Of a stretch of DNA of 47,624 nt, positions 40,725 to 47,624 are shown in pieces (within the stretch, counting starts at the first letter, position 1; each line of letters starts with the position of its first letter). Position numbers and translations under genes: made by a program. The DNA is from an uncultured bacterium (GTDB taxonomy: Bacteria; UBP6; UBA1177; JAKLFG01). The notes under the pieces are model-generated. The model was given only the letters and a program-made list of their open reading frames with translations. It was not told the DNA's origin and searched no databases. Location of the stretch: assembly GCA_937871295.1 (NCBI GenBank), contig CALMRE010000175.1, forward strand, positions 1 through 47,624, written 5' to 3'.

Positions 40725-41604
40725 CGCTTTTTCGGTATATCTGGCCTTGCAGAATTCACCGGCGGTGCTTCGGGAATTCATCGATGCCACCGCGCAGAGG
40801 ACCGGTTTCCGGAGAGAATTGATCGAAAAGGATCTCTACTGCTCGGTCCTCCTCGAAAGGCTGGCCGGAGAACTGCCGTCGCATATCGTTTTCAAAGGCG
40901 GCACCTGTCTCAGTAAGGTGCACGCCGATTTCTACCGGCTCAGCGAGGATCTCGATTTCGCGGCCGATCTTCCGCTTGGAGCGTCACGCACTACGAAACG
41001 CGCGCTCATCGAGCCGGTGAAACGGACATGGGCGGCCATGGTAAAAGACCCGTTGCCGGGGATCACGGAAGCGGTGCAGCTCAAAGGTGCGAACGAATCG
41101 ACCCAGTATGTCGGGGCATGGAGTTATCGTTCGCTCGTTTCCGGATCCGAAGAAAAGGTAAAGGTGGAATTCGGTTTGCGTGAGCCGCTGCTTCTGCCGC
41201 CGGAAGAGAAACCGGCCAAAACGATACTGCTCAATCCGATGAGCGGACGCGGACATCTTCCTCCTTTCACCGTCAGGGTCATGGCTTTTCAGGAGGTCTG
41301 GGCGGAAAAAGTGCGGGCGGCGCTGACCCGCAAAGGACCGGCGATACGCGATTTCTTCGATCTGGATCATGCCCTTCAACGGTCGGCCCTGAAACTTGAC
41401 GATGAGCGGTTCGTGGAGATGGTGAGAAAGAAACTGGTGGTGCCGGGCAACGATCCCTTTTCTTTATCGGGAGAGAAGTTCGCGGTGCTGAAACAACAAC
41501 AGGAAGGTCAGTTGCGGCCGGTCTTGCGCGCTCTGGAATACGAGGCATTCTATCTGGAACGGATATGGCGCCAGTTGCAAATATTGACCGAACGGATCAG
41601 CTGA
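40717..41604 (+). CDS. abiEii: AbiEii nucleotidyltransferase toxin
   Basis: This 295-residue protein is an AbiEii/DUF1814 nucleotidyltransferase. Its core motifs are IVFKGGTCLSKVHADFY (58-72) and RLSEDLDFA (74-82, metal-binding D78 and D80). A later ITMAFQEVWAEKVRAAL-like helix and the FFDLDH motif are typical of the family. The toxin adds nucleotides to tRNA in characterised relatives and stops growth. All key residues are intact, so the system looks active. The start overlaps the antitoxin end by 8 bases, coupling translation. No terminator is seen after it. Confidence 0.9.
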   Translation: MSNAFSVYLALQNSPAVLREFIDATAQRTGFRRELIEKDLYCSVLLERLAGELPSHIVFKGGTCLSKVHADFYRLSEDLDFAADLPLGASRTTKRALIEPVKRTWAAMVKDPLPGITEAVQLKGANESTQYVGAWSYRSLVSGSEEKVKVEFGLREPLLLPPEEKPAKTILLNPMSGRGHLPPFTVRVMAFQEVWAEKVRAALTRKGPAIRDFFDLDHALQRSALKLDDERFVEMVRKKLVVPGNDPFSLSGEKFAVLKQQQEGQLRPVLRALEYEAFYLERIWRQLQILTERIS

Positions 41605-41717
41605 AGCCGCTAGAATTTTCCGGCGATATTTAGTCCATACACCGGCGGTCGTTTCGGTTTCGGGAGTGCATTTGGGGCATTTCTATCAAAGTTTAGCAAC
41701 TTCTTCGTCGTCCGAAA

Positions 41718-41746
41718 TTGCGACTACCTTAAATATATGCTATAAC
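41718..41746 (+). promoter_or_regulatory. Promoter of the DUF1566-like lipoprotein gene
   Basis: TTGCGA (41718-41723), 17 bp, TATAAC (41741-41746), 28 bases before the ATG. GGGAGGGG is the ribosome site. Confidence 0.6.
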
Positions 41747-41773
41747 CGCCCGACCTGATGAGGGAGGGGCCCC

Positions 41774-42259
41774 ATGAACAAATACCTTGTGATCTTTGCG
41801 GTGCTGGTGGTGCTGGCGTGTAGTGACGACGGTTTGCCACACATCGACTACACTGCCGACGGCTGGGCGATCTACGCTGGTCTCGAATGGTCGCCGAGAA
41901 GCACCAGTTCGATGAAGTGGGACAAGGCCGAAGAATACTGCGCCGCGCTTGGTGCCCGCCTCCCGACCATCGACGAACTACGGAGACTCATCATCAATTG
42001 TCCCGACACTGCCTCCGACGGTCTCTGCCCGGCCAGCGACCCCGACTGCCTGAATTCTCAAGAATGTTATGTCGGCCAACCCTGCCAATGCAAACGAGAA
42101 GATGGCCCCTTCTCGGTGCTTGGCGATGATCTCTATGCGCTGTGGTCATCCTCCGAGTCCAGCGACCTCGAAGGTCTTTTCTGGTATGTTTCCTTTATCG
42201 ACGCTCTCGTGCTCCCCACCGTTGGAGGCACCTACATATCCTTCCGCTGCGTTCGCTGA
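41774..42259 (+). CDS. DUF1566-like (Lcl C-terminal type) lipoprotein
   Basis: This 161-residue protein has lipobox VVLAC (C16) and one domain with the DUF1566 pattern: MKWDKAEEYCAALGARLPTI, DELRRLI, then LWSSSESSD and FWYVSF..., ending in FRCVR. Such domains are C-type-lectin/FGE-like folds found on bacterial surfaces, often repeated and in large paralogue sets. Six cysteines in the middle suggest disulphides. The ligand is unknown. It is a single-gene unit, facing the tRNA-Arg operon. Confidence 0.8.
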   Translation: MNKYLVIFAVLVVLACSDDGLPHIDYTADGWAIYAGLEWSPRSTSSMKWDKAEEYCAALGARLPTIDELRRLIINCPDTASDGLCPASDPDCLNSQECYVGQPCQCKREDGPFSVLGDDLYALWSSSESSDLEGLFWYVSFIDALVLPTVGGTYISFRCVR

Positions 42260-42364
42260 CCGCATAACAATCCGCCCGTCCGGATCTGTGACTAGCTTGC
42301 TATATATATGGTGACAGTCGCCGCACCGGTCTCGGCCGTACAAATACCTCGGCAGGAATTAGTC

Positions 42365-42388
42365 GGGTGCGATGAATCTTGCACCTAC
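42365..42388 (-). repeat. Third copy of the REP-like hairpin, downstream of tRNA-Arg
   Basis: Read on the minus strand the unit starts GTAGGTGCAAGATTCATCGC and ends ACCC. It matches the 808-831 unit (GTAGGGGCGCGATTCATCGC, then GCCC) at most positions, including the central ATTCAT. The GGTGC/GCACC arms keep a stem. It lies about 40 bases past the tRNA 3' end. Confidence 0.6.
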
Positions 42389-42423
42389 GAAATCAGAATA
42401 AAAAATAAATTATTTCAAGAAGT

Positions 42424-42502
42424 TGGTGGCCCCAGCAGGAGTCGAACCTGCGGCAGACGCGGATTAGGAATCCGCCGCTCTATCCATCTGAGCTATGGGG
42501 CC
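42424..42502 (-). tRNA. tRNA-Arg, anticodon CCT, CCA encoded
   Basis: The cloverleaf is complete on the minus strand: acceptor GGCCCCA/TGGGGCC, D-stem GCTC/GAGC, anticodon stem GCGGA/TCCGC around TTCCTAA (anticodon CCT at 42466-42468, reading AGG), and T-arm GCAGG TTCGACT CCTGC. The discriminator is A at 42427, followed by encoded CCA (42424-42426). The variable loop GTCTGCC is seven bases, longer than the usual five. Its first ten bases (42493-42502) are also the last codons and stop of the M23 endopeptidase gene, so the tRNA must be cut from the operon mRNA. Confidence 0.93.
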
Positions 42503-43218
42503 GCCCGGGGAAGGAACGGCATCGGGTCCTGCGGTTTGGAACCGATGCGCACTTCAAAGTGGAGATGCGGGCCGGAGGAGCGCCCGGTGTTGCCCGAGAG
42601 CGCTATTTTGTCTCCCTGCTTGACCGTCTGACCCTCCTGCGCGATCAGCTTACTGTTATGGGCATAAACGGAGAAGTAGTTGTCGGCGTGCTGGATGATG
42701 ACCACATTACCGTAGCCGCCGTGGTCGGCCGCGAATATCACCTTGCCGTCGCCCGCCGCGACCACCGTCGTCCCTTCCGGCACGCTGATGTCTATCCCTT
42801 CGTGCATGGTGCCGTTGCGGACGCCGAAGGGCGAAGTGACCACCCCTTTGAGCGGCCAGATGAACTTCGCGTCGCCGGTCGCCTTGAGTTGTTTGCCCTG
42901 TGCGCCGTGAGTCGTCGCGAGCGCCTGTTTGCCGGTGCCCACCGCTTTGCCCGTATCTTTCTTTTGTGAAGGAACGCTTTTTACCGTGCCGTCGGAGGGG
43001 GCCTTGATCCCCGGGACGAACAGGTAGTCGCCCGTCTTCACTTCGTCGGCGGGGCCCATGGTATTCGCGGCCCGCAGTTTGTCAATGTCCACCTGATAGA
43101 GGAGCGATATCTTCTGCAGGTCCTCTTTGTCGCGCACTTTATGGTAGATGCCGTAGGGGTCGGCGCAGGCGGCGATGAAAAGCGCGAGGAGGGCGATGCA
43201 GAACGACCGCACCGTCAT
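42493..43218 (-). CDS. LysM/M23 murein endopeptidase lipoprotein (NlpD/EnvC-like)
   Basis: This 241-residue protein has lipobox FIAAC (C18), a LysM domain (about 24-70, YHKVRDKEDLQKISLLYQVD), a Lys/Gly-rich linker, and an M23 peptidase domain (about 118-238). The zinc ligands are intact: HEGID (H139, D143), YAH (H187) and PHLHFE (H218, H220). That differs from E. coli NlpD, which has lost the catalytic residues, so an active endopeptidase is expected. The start ATG overlaps the pyrD stop (ATGA). The stop codon TAG (42493-42495) lies inside the following tRNA gene. Confidence 0.92.
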   Translation of the reverse strand: MTVRSFCIALLALFIAACADPYGIYHKVRDKEDLQKISLLYQVDIDKLRAANTMGPADEVKTGDYLFVPGIKAPSDGTVKSVPSQKKDTGKAVGTGKQALATTHGAQGKQLKATGDAKFIWPLKGVVTSPFGVRNGTMHEGIDISVPEGTTVVAAGDGKVIFAADHGGYGNVVIIQHADNYFSVYAHNSKLIAQEGQTVKQGDKIALSGNTGRSSGPHLHFEVRIGSKPQDPMPFLPRAAP

Positions 43219-44123
43219 TCCTGCACCGATCCGATGAGCTGATCGATGGTCTCCTGTCGTTCGGCGAGGTAGCGGTCGAGTCCTTCGGCAAGCGTCTGCG
43301 CGATGCCGGGATCGACGAAGTTGGCCGATCCGACCTGCACGGCGCGGGCGCCAACGATGAGGAAATCGAGCACATCGCCGAGTGTCGCGATGCCGCCCAT
43401 CCCGATGACCGGGATCTTCACCGCCTTGGCCGTCTGCCACACCATCCGCAGGGCGACCGGCTTTATCGCGGGGCCCGACAGGCCGCCGACTTTATTGCCG
43501 AGTATGAAGCGGCGGGTCCGGCGGTCGACGGCCGTCCCGACGAGCGTATTGATGAGCGATACCGCGTCGGCACCGCCCGCTTCGGCGGCGCGCGCCGTGA
43601 GGGTGATGTCGGCGACATTGGGCGAGAGTTTCACGATGAGCGTCTTGGCCGTCACCTTCCGCACCGCGGCGGTGAGTGATTCGATGAGTTTCGGATCGGC
43701 CCCGAAGGCGCTGCCGCCCTGTTTGACATTGGGGCAGGAGAGGTTCATCTCAAGCGCGTCGATGCGGGGATTCTCCGAAAGAACCGCCGCGAGTTTGACG
43801 AAATCATCTTCACTATAGGCGTAGAAATTGACGATGATGGCGGTGTCGTAGTGGGCGATCTTCGGCATCGTCTCATCAAGGAAGACGCGTGAACCGCAGT
43901 TTTCAAGCCCGATGGAGTTGAGCATCCCTGACGCCGTCTCGACGATGCGGATGCCGGGATTGCCGGGCCGCGGTTCGAGCGATATCCCCTTCGTGCAGAA
44001 GCCGCCGAGCTTGTTCAGGTCGAGATACGGTTCGAACTCGGGGCCGTAGCCGAAGGTCCCCGAGGCGGTCAGTATCGGGTTCTTGAGCGTCGTTTTGCTG
44101 ATGTGTACGCGCAGGTCGGTCAC
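43215..44123 (-). CDS. pyrD: Dihydroorotate dehydrogenase, class 1B catalytic subunit
   Basis: PyrD oxidises dihydroorotate to orotate in pyrimidine synthesis. The 302-residue protein has the class 1B features: TASGTFGYGPEF (19-30), GISLEPRPGNP, catalytic C130 in MNLSCPNVKQGG, KLSPNVADI, GGLSGPAIKPVALRMVW, and GMGGIATLGDVLDFLIVGA (FMN phosphate). It pairs with PyrK, encoded just upstream with a 4-base overlap, to pass electrons to NAD+. Confidence 0.97.
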   Translation of the reverse strand: MTDLRVHISKTTLKNPILTASGTFGYGPEFEPYLDLNKLGGFCTKGISLEPRPGNPGIRIVETASGMLNSIGLENCGSRVFLDETMPKIAHYDTAIIVNFYAYSEDDFVKLAAVLSENPRIDALEMNLSCPNVKQGGSAFGADPKLIESLTAAVRKVTAKTLIVKLSPNVADITLTARAAEAGGADAVSLINTLVGTAVDRRTRRFILGNKVGGLSGPAIKPVALRMVWQTAKAVKIPVIGMGGIATLGDVLDFLIVGARAVQVGSANFVDPGIAQTLAEGLDRYLAERQETIDQLIGSVQE

Positions 44124-44875
44124 TTTTTTTCCTCAAAAATAGAGCCGTCGAACACCGGGCCCTCCTTGCAGACGAGCACCGACGCCCCCGGCATTTGGAC
44201 GCGACAGCCGAGGCACGCGCCGATGCCGCACCCCATCCGCGATTCGAGCGAATGGATATCGCGTATACCGTGTTTCTTCGCCACCTCGTGGACCGCCGCC
44301 ATCATCTTCTCGGGGCCGCAGGCGATGACCAGATCGGGTTTTTCGCCCGCCTTGACCAGCGCGTCGAGTTTTTCGTGCGGGAACAGCTTCACGCCGAGCG
44401 ATCCGTCGTCGCTGACGAAGTGGGTGTCGGCCACCTTGAGATAGTCGTCGGTAAGATAGCTCTCCTCGGCCGAACGGAAGCCGAGTATGAAGGCCTTGTT
44501 CTTTGCATGCGATCGTTTCGCGGCGTAGTAGAGGGGCGCGATGCCGATGCCGCCGCCGATGAAAAAGACCCGACCCGCCTCATCGGGGAACGAGTTGCCC
44601 AGCGGTCCGGTCACCCGAACCGGCATCCCGACCGCCTGATGCGCCATGAGCAGTGTCCCGCGGCCGACCACCCGGATGAGGAGCGTCAGCATTCCGCCCT
44701 CCCAGTCGAATATCGATATGGGGCGGGGGAGGAAGGGGTCGGTGCGGCCGTCGCCGAAGGAGAGCATCACGAACTGCCCCGGCAGCGGCTCGGATTCGAA
44801 CGGCGCCGCCAGAAGGAACGCGTCGTTCGACACCTGCATCAGGTCGGCTATCTTGGTCACTATCGATCGTTGCAC
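44120..44875 (-). CDS. pyrK: Dihydroorotate dehydrogenase electron-transfer subunit
   Basis: PyrK carries FAD and a 2Fe-2S cluster and links PyrD to NAD+. The 251-residue protein has the ferredoxin-reductase fold: PGQFVMLSF, RPISIF (FAD), GGGIGIAPLYYAAK (NAD), and the PyrK cysteine motif MGCGIGACLGCRVQ...VLVCKEGPVF (C216, C221, C224, C236). It overlaps pyrD by 4 bases at its end and the rimI gene by 16 bases at its start. Confidence 0.96.
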   Translation of the reverse strand: MQRSIVTKIADLMQVSNDAFLLAAPFESEPLPGQFVMLSFGDGRTDPFLPRPISIFDWEGGMLTLLIRVVGRGTLLMAHQAVGMPVRVTGPLGNSFPDEAGRVFFIGGGIGIAPLYYAAKRSHAKNKAFILGFRSAEESYLTDDYLKVADTHFVSDDGSLGVKLFPHEKLDALVKAGEKPDLVIACGPEKMMAAVHEVAKKHGIRDIHSLESRMGCGIGACLGCRVQMPGASVLVCKEGPVFDGSIFEEKK

Positions 44876-45327
44876 GGGGCCTCCAGCGTCCGGCGCATGA
44901 CTATCGCATCCTCGGACGGCGCACTATAATACATTTTTCTCACGCCTACAACATTAAACGACATTTTTTCGTAGAGCCGTCGTGCCGAGAGGTTGCTTGC
45001 GCGCACCTCCAGATAGCATGCCGTCGCGCCACGGGCCGCGGCGAAGGCAAGCGCCTCGGTGACGAGTTCTATTCCGATGCCGCGTCGGCGCAGGGCGGGC
45101 GGCACCGCGACATTGATGATCTCCGCCTCGTCAGCCGCGATCGACAGCAGAAGATACCCGCCGATCGTTCCGTTCTCATCCTGTGCGACGAAGTAGTGCA
45201 TGTGGGCCGCCGCATCGTCGTAGAGCGACGAGAAGATATTGCCGTTCTTCGGGTCGGCGAAGCTTTCGCGCTCGATGGAGAGCAGTTCTTCGATGTGATC
45301 GCGCATGAAGCGGCGGTCGGCCTGCAT
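44860..45327 (-). CDS. rimI: Ribosomal protein alanine N-acetyltransferase-like GNAT protein
   Basis: This 155-residue GNAT protein has the RimI pattern: LLSIERESFADPKNG near the start, AEIINVAVPPALRRRGIGIEL (acetyl-CoA binding R/Q-x-x-G-x-G/A at 84-90) and YLEVRASNLSARRLYEKMSF. RimI acetylates the N-terminus of ribosomal protein S18. A paralogue with another substrate is possible. Start and end are both tied to neighbours: 24 bases after the M29 gene, with a CCCGCC/GGCGGG palindrome in the gap (45335-45346), and a 16-base overlap with pyrK. Confidence 0.88.
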   Translation of the reverse strand: MQADRRFMRDHIEELLSIERESFADPKNGNIFSSLYDDAAAHMHYFVAQDENGTIGGYLLLSIAADEAEIINVAVPPALRRRGIGIELVTEALAFAAARGATACYLEVRASNLSARRLYEKMSFNVVGVRKMYYSAPSEDAIVMRRTLEAPCNDR

Positions 45328-45351
45328 CGGGTCACCCGCCGGCGGGCCGGC

Positions 45352-46473
45352 TTACTTGAGGTTCTCGGGGTTGAGCCCCTTCAGTTCCTTGAGGACGAAC
45401 AGACCGTCCTTGCGGACCAACTTGCCGTCGAACCAGATCTCGCCGCCGCCGTATTCGGGCGTCTGTATCATCACCAGATCCCAGTGGACCTGACTGTGGT
45501 TGCCGTTGGGCGCTTCGTCGTAGGAGTTGCCGGGGGTGAAGTGGATCGAGCCGGCGATCTTCTCATCGAAGAGGATGTCGACCATCGGCTTGACGACGTA
45601 GGGATTGACGCCGATGGCGAACTCGCCGACATAGCGGGCGCCCGGATCGCTGTTGAATATCTCTTCGAGCTTGGCGACATTGTCCCCTTCGACCTTGACG
45701 ATCTTCCCCTTCTTGAAGGTGAGGATGACCTTCTCGAACTTCTTGCCGAGATAGACGGTCGGGGTGTTGTACTCGATGACGCCGTTGACCGAATCCTTGA
45801 CCGGCGCGGTGAAGACCTCGCCGTCGGGGATGTTCATCTGGCCGGCGCATTTGATGATCGGTATCTTCTTGATCGAGAAGGTAAGATCGGTGCGGCCGGG
45901 GCCCAAGAGACGGACCTTGTCGGTCTTCGACATCAGCTTCACCAGCGGGTCCATCGCCTTGTCCATCTTGGCGTAGTCGAGCGTCGTCACATTGAAGTAG
46001 AAGTTCTCGAACGCCTCGGTCGACATGGTCGAGCCCTGTGCGTAACTCGGGTTGGGGTAGGCGAGGATGCACCACTTGGTGTGCTTGACCCGCTGGTCGA
46101 AATGGACCGGCTGGACATATTTCTGCATGTAGTTCTTCATCTTCGGACCCGGGATGTCGGAGAACTCGTAGGAATTGTTACGGCCGTTGATGCCGATGAA
46201 GGCGTGCATCTTCTTCATCTTGAGGAGGTCGACCTCCTTCATGATGTCGAACCACGCGTCGCTCGCGCCGCCGATGAGTTTCCGCATGATGCGCTGATCG
46301 TAGAGATTGACGAACGGTGTCGCCCCGGCCGCCTGTATCTCTTCGACGAGCGCCTCGACGAGCGGTTTGGCCGACTCGTCCTTCACCTCGATGAGGACAT
46401 TCTCCCCCTTCTTGACGCGGCACGAGAAACGGACCAGATTCTTCGCCAGCTTTTCCAATCTCGGATCTTTCAT
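45352..46473 (-). CDS. M29-family metallo-aminopeptidase
   Basis: This 373-residue protein matches aminopeptidase T/AmpS-like M29 enzymes. Near the middle are NIPDGEVFTAPVKDS (metal Glu), then YVGEFAIGVN (Glu), SIHFTPGNSYDEA (His, Tyr) and VHWDLVM (His, Asp), the expected co-catalytic metal ligands. It releases N-terminal residues from peptides in the cytoplasm. No signal peptide is present. GGGAG precedes the ATG. It is the first gene of the operon that continues with rimI, pyrK, pyrD, the M23 gene and tRNA-Arg, and it has a long leader. Confidence 0.93.
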   Translation of the reverse strand: MKDPRLEKLAKNLVRFSCRVKKGENVLIEVKDESAKPLVEALVEEIQAAGATPFVNLYDQRIMRKLIGGASDAWFDIMKEVDLLKMKKMHAFIGINGRNNSYEFSDIPGPKMKNYMQKYVQPVHFDQRVKHTKWCILAYPNPSYAQGSTMSTEAFENFYFNVTTLDYAKMDKAMDPLVKLMSKTDKVRLLGPGRTDLTFSIKKIPIIKCAGQMNIPDGEVFTAPVKDSVNGVIEYNTPTVYLGKKFEKVILTFKKGKIVKVEGDNVAKLEEIFNSDPGARYVGEFAIGVNPYVVKPMVDILFDEKIAGSIHFTPGNSYDEAPNGNHSQVHWDLVMIQTPEYGGGEIWFDGKLVRKDGLFVLKELKGLNPENLK

Positions 46474-46680
46474 CAGATACTCCCTGCGTTGTTAGAGAAC
46501 TTCACGACGGAGCGATGATGACGCAAAGGGGGAGGCGAGTCAAGTTTCTCGCCGACGGAACAAAAAAAGGGATTGAGGGGCAGGGCAGGTTTGAAAGAAA
46601 AAAGAACTTGGCAAGAGCCAAATTGAAGCCACTTTGCCCCGTTCAGGCCCCTCATGTAAAGTGGCAAGTGAATCGAAGGG

Positions 46681-46709
46681 AGTTTACCCGAAACGGGAGG
46701 CCCTGTCAA
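46681..46709 (-). promoter_or_regulatory. Promoter of the M29-rimI-pyrK-pyrD-M23-tRNA operon
   Basis: On the minus strand TTGACA (46704-46709), 17 bp, TAAACT (46681-46686), about 208 bases before the M29 start. Confidence 0.7.
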
Positions 46710-46804
46710 CCCCCTTCCTCAAAAAAAATTATCGTTCTGCGCGATTTGCATGCCTGTTAGAGAGATCGATATGATCGCTCGGTTCTTTATTTAGGTATAT
46801 TTAT

Positions 46805-46833
46805 TTGACTTGGTTCCGGCGATTCACTAAAAT
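46805..46833 (+). promoter_or_regulatory. Promoter of the zinc-ribbon protein gene
   Basis: TTGACT (46805-46810), 17 bp, TAAAAT (46828-46833), 29 bases before the ATG. Confidence 0.75.
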
Positions 46834-46861
46834 CGCACCGCTGTGAATGAGGAGTTCTTCG

Positions 46862-47624
46862 ATGGAACAGAGTTCGGTCATTACCTGTCCCTCTTGCGGC
46901 ACGCAATACCGGCGTCCCGCCAATATACCGCCCGAAGGGGCGCAGGTGCGTTGCAAGAACTGTAGCGCCTTCTTCGTGGTCGAAGGCGACGCACCCGCAG
47001 TGCAGGAGACCTCTTTTGCCGCCCGCTTCGACAATGCCCTGATACGCAAACCGACCGGCATTATCTTCAAACTGCGCGGCTTCGACGACCTTGAAGAACG
47101 TATCGGACGGCGCGAAGTGACGCCGCGCGACGAGGTTTCGTTCGACGGCCAGCAGTGGTCGCCCCTTTCCTCTTTCCCGCAACTGGCCGGACACTTCGAG
47201 CAGGTCGGTCTGCAGGGCGCCGACGAGGCGACCTTTTTCACCGATTCGCTTATCCGTGTGCCCGGCGGCCGCGTGCTTCGCATCGCCGATGTGCGTGAAC
47301 TGATGACCAAGGTGCGGGACGGCGCAGTGGGAGAGGCCGACGAGGCGTCTCATAACGGGATAGACTGGTTCCCCATAACCAGTTTTGAGACCATCAAGGA
47401 GCTGTTGGCCGAACGGCGCAAACAGAAGACGATAGTTCCCGGGGTCATCACCGCCGGGAGTCGCGAACCGAAAAAGACGGTAATGCTCGAAGCGGGCGGC
47501 GCGCCCGAAATGGAACGGCAGGAACAGATCGTCACCGCGATCAAACCGCCGGAGGAAAAACCCAAGACGAAGCCCGAGCCGAAGCCCGAGCCGAAACCCG
47601 AGCCGAAACCGGAGCCGAAACCGG
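46862..47624 (+). CDS. Zinc-ribbon protein with two tandem modules and KPEP repeat, 3' end outside window
   Basis: The frame opens at ATG 46862 after GAGGAG and runs off the window with at least 254 codons. The N-terminus is an MJ0042-type zinc ribbon, ITCPSCGTQYRRP...VRCKNCSAFFVVEG (two CxxC pairs). Next come two similar modules of about 55 residues: VSFDGQQWSPLSSFPQLAGH and ASHNGIDWFPITSFETIKEL. They resemble GYF_2/DUF4339-type domains, each with a glutamate- or arginine-rich helix before it. A TI(V)P-type linker leads into KPEP repeats at the edge. Proteins of this plan are frequent in deltaproteobacteria and often continue into a membrane helix and tetratricopeptide or other domains, which cannot be seen here. 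Confidence 0.8.
   Translation, partial: MEQSSVITCPSCGTQYRRPANIPPEGAQVRCKNCSAFFVVEGDAPAVQETSFAARFDNALIRKPTGIIFKLRGFDDLEERIGRREVTPRDEVSFDGQQWSPLSSFPQLAGHFEQVGLQGADEATFFTDSLIRVPGGRVLRIADVRELMTKVRDGAVGEADEASHNGIDWFPITSFETIKELLAERRKQKTIVPGVITAGSREPKKTVMLEAGGAPEMERQEQIVTAIKPPEEKPKTKPEPKPEPKPEPKPEPKP

Larger units (their letters stand above)
46474..46861. other. Divergent intergenic region with structured leader
   Basis: This 388-base gap holds the promoters of the M29 operon (minus) and of the zinc-ribbon gene (plus). From the minus promoter the leader is about 200 bases. It contains an 8-bp inverted repeat GCCACTTT/AAAGTGGC (46628-46635 and 46658-46665). Next comes a small TTGGC/GCCAA hairpin, followed on the minus strand by a T-rich run (GTTCTTTTTTCTTTC), which could act as a weak attenuator. 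No gene was recognised here. Confidence 0.5.

Overview
The window is a GC-rich bacterial chromosome segment with dense, mostly short-gapped operons and one tRNA gene. The order folP-cdaA-cdaR-glmM-pdxJ-acpS, a long single-chain pyruvate:ferredoxin oxidoreductase, and many lipoproteins with cysteine-rich, kelch, NHL, Kazal or acidic Asp/Thr-rich regions suggest a Gram-negative, probably anaerobic bacterium of deltaproteobacterial (perhaps Myxococcota-like) affinity. No rRNA or other phylogenetic marker was available, so this placement is an inference.

Left part (1-5.6 kb): the 3' part of a kelch-repeat protein, a pair of REP-like hairpins, an intact IS110-family element whose 5' non-coding region looks like a bridge RNA, a decayed duplicate of a nucleoside-kinase promoter and first codons, a DUF234-type ATPase on the minus strand, and the intact TGS-domain nucleoside kinase. 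Next (5.6-14.6 kb) comes the cluster for folate, c-di-AMP and cell-wall precursors (folP, cdaA, cdaR, glmM). It is interrupted by an AT-richer two-gene insert, an AAA ATPase plus a DUF4276/TOPRIM-like protein. The insert lies between two copies of the last 16 bases of glmM-type sequence. A cysteine-rich lipoprotein, pdxJ, acpS and a DMT transporter follow.

Middle (14.6-31 kb): a secreted subtilisin with an odd Cys-Gly-Cys C-terminus, a small coiled-coil membrane protein, a 45-residue lipoprotein coupled to a second DMT transporter, a lipoprotein with a ComEC-like metallo-beta-lactamase domain, proS, a 1119-residue lipoprotein with EF-hand-like and fibronectin III modules, nifJ with an extra eight-cysteine loop, and an NHL-propeller lipoprotein.

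Right part (31-47.6 kb): a KAS III-like synthase, a sensor histidine kinase coupled to a DUF1343 (NamZ-like) muramidase, a PLD-domain lipoprotein, a WecA/TagO-like transferase, a small XRE regulator, ankyrin and Kazal lipoproteins, and a complete AbiE type IV toxin-antitoxin pair. A DUF1566-like lipoprotein follows. A minus-strand operon then runs from an M29 aminopeptidase through rimI, pyrK, pyrD and an M23 endopeptidase into a tRNA-Arg(CCT) that overlaps the last CDS. A zinc-ribbon protein runs off the right edge.

Most transcription units start with a recognisable sigma70-type promoter (TTGAC[A/T] or TTGC.., 15-17 bases, then TA..[A/G]T). The most unusual points are the two ATPase-carrying inserts that both sit between a housekeeping gene and a fragment of that same gene, the candidate bridge RNA, the NifJ cysteine loop, and the CDS-tRNA overlap.
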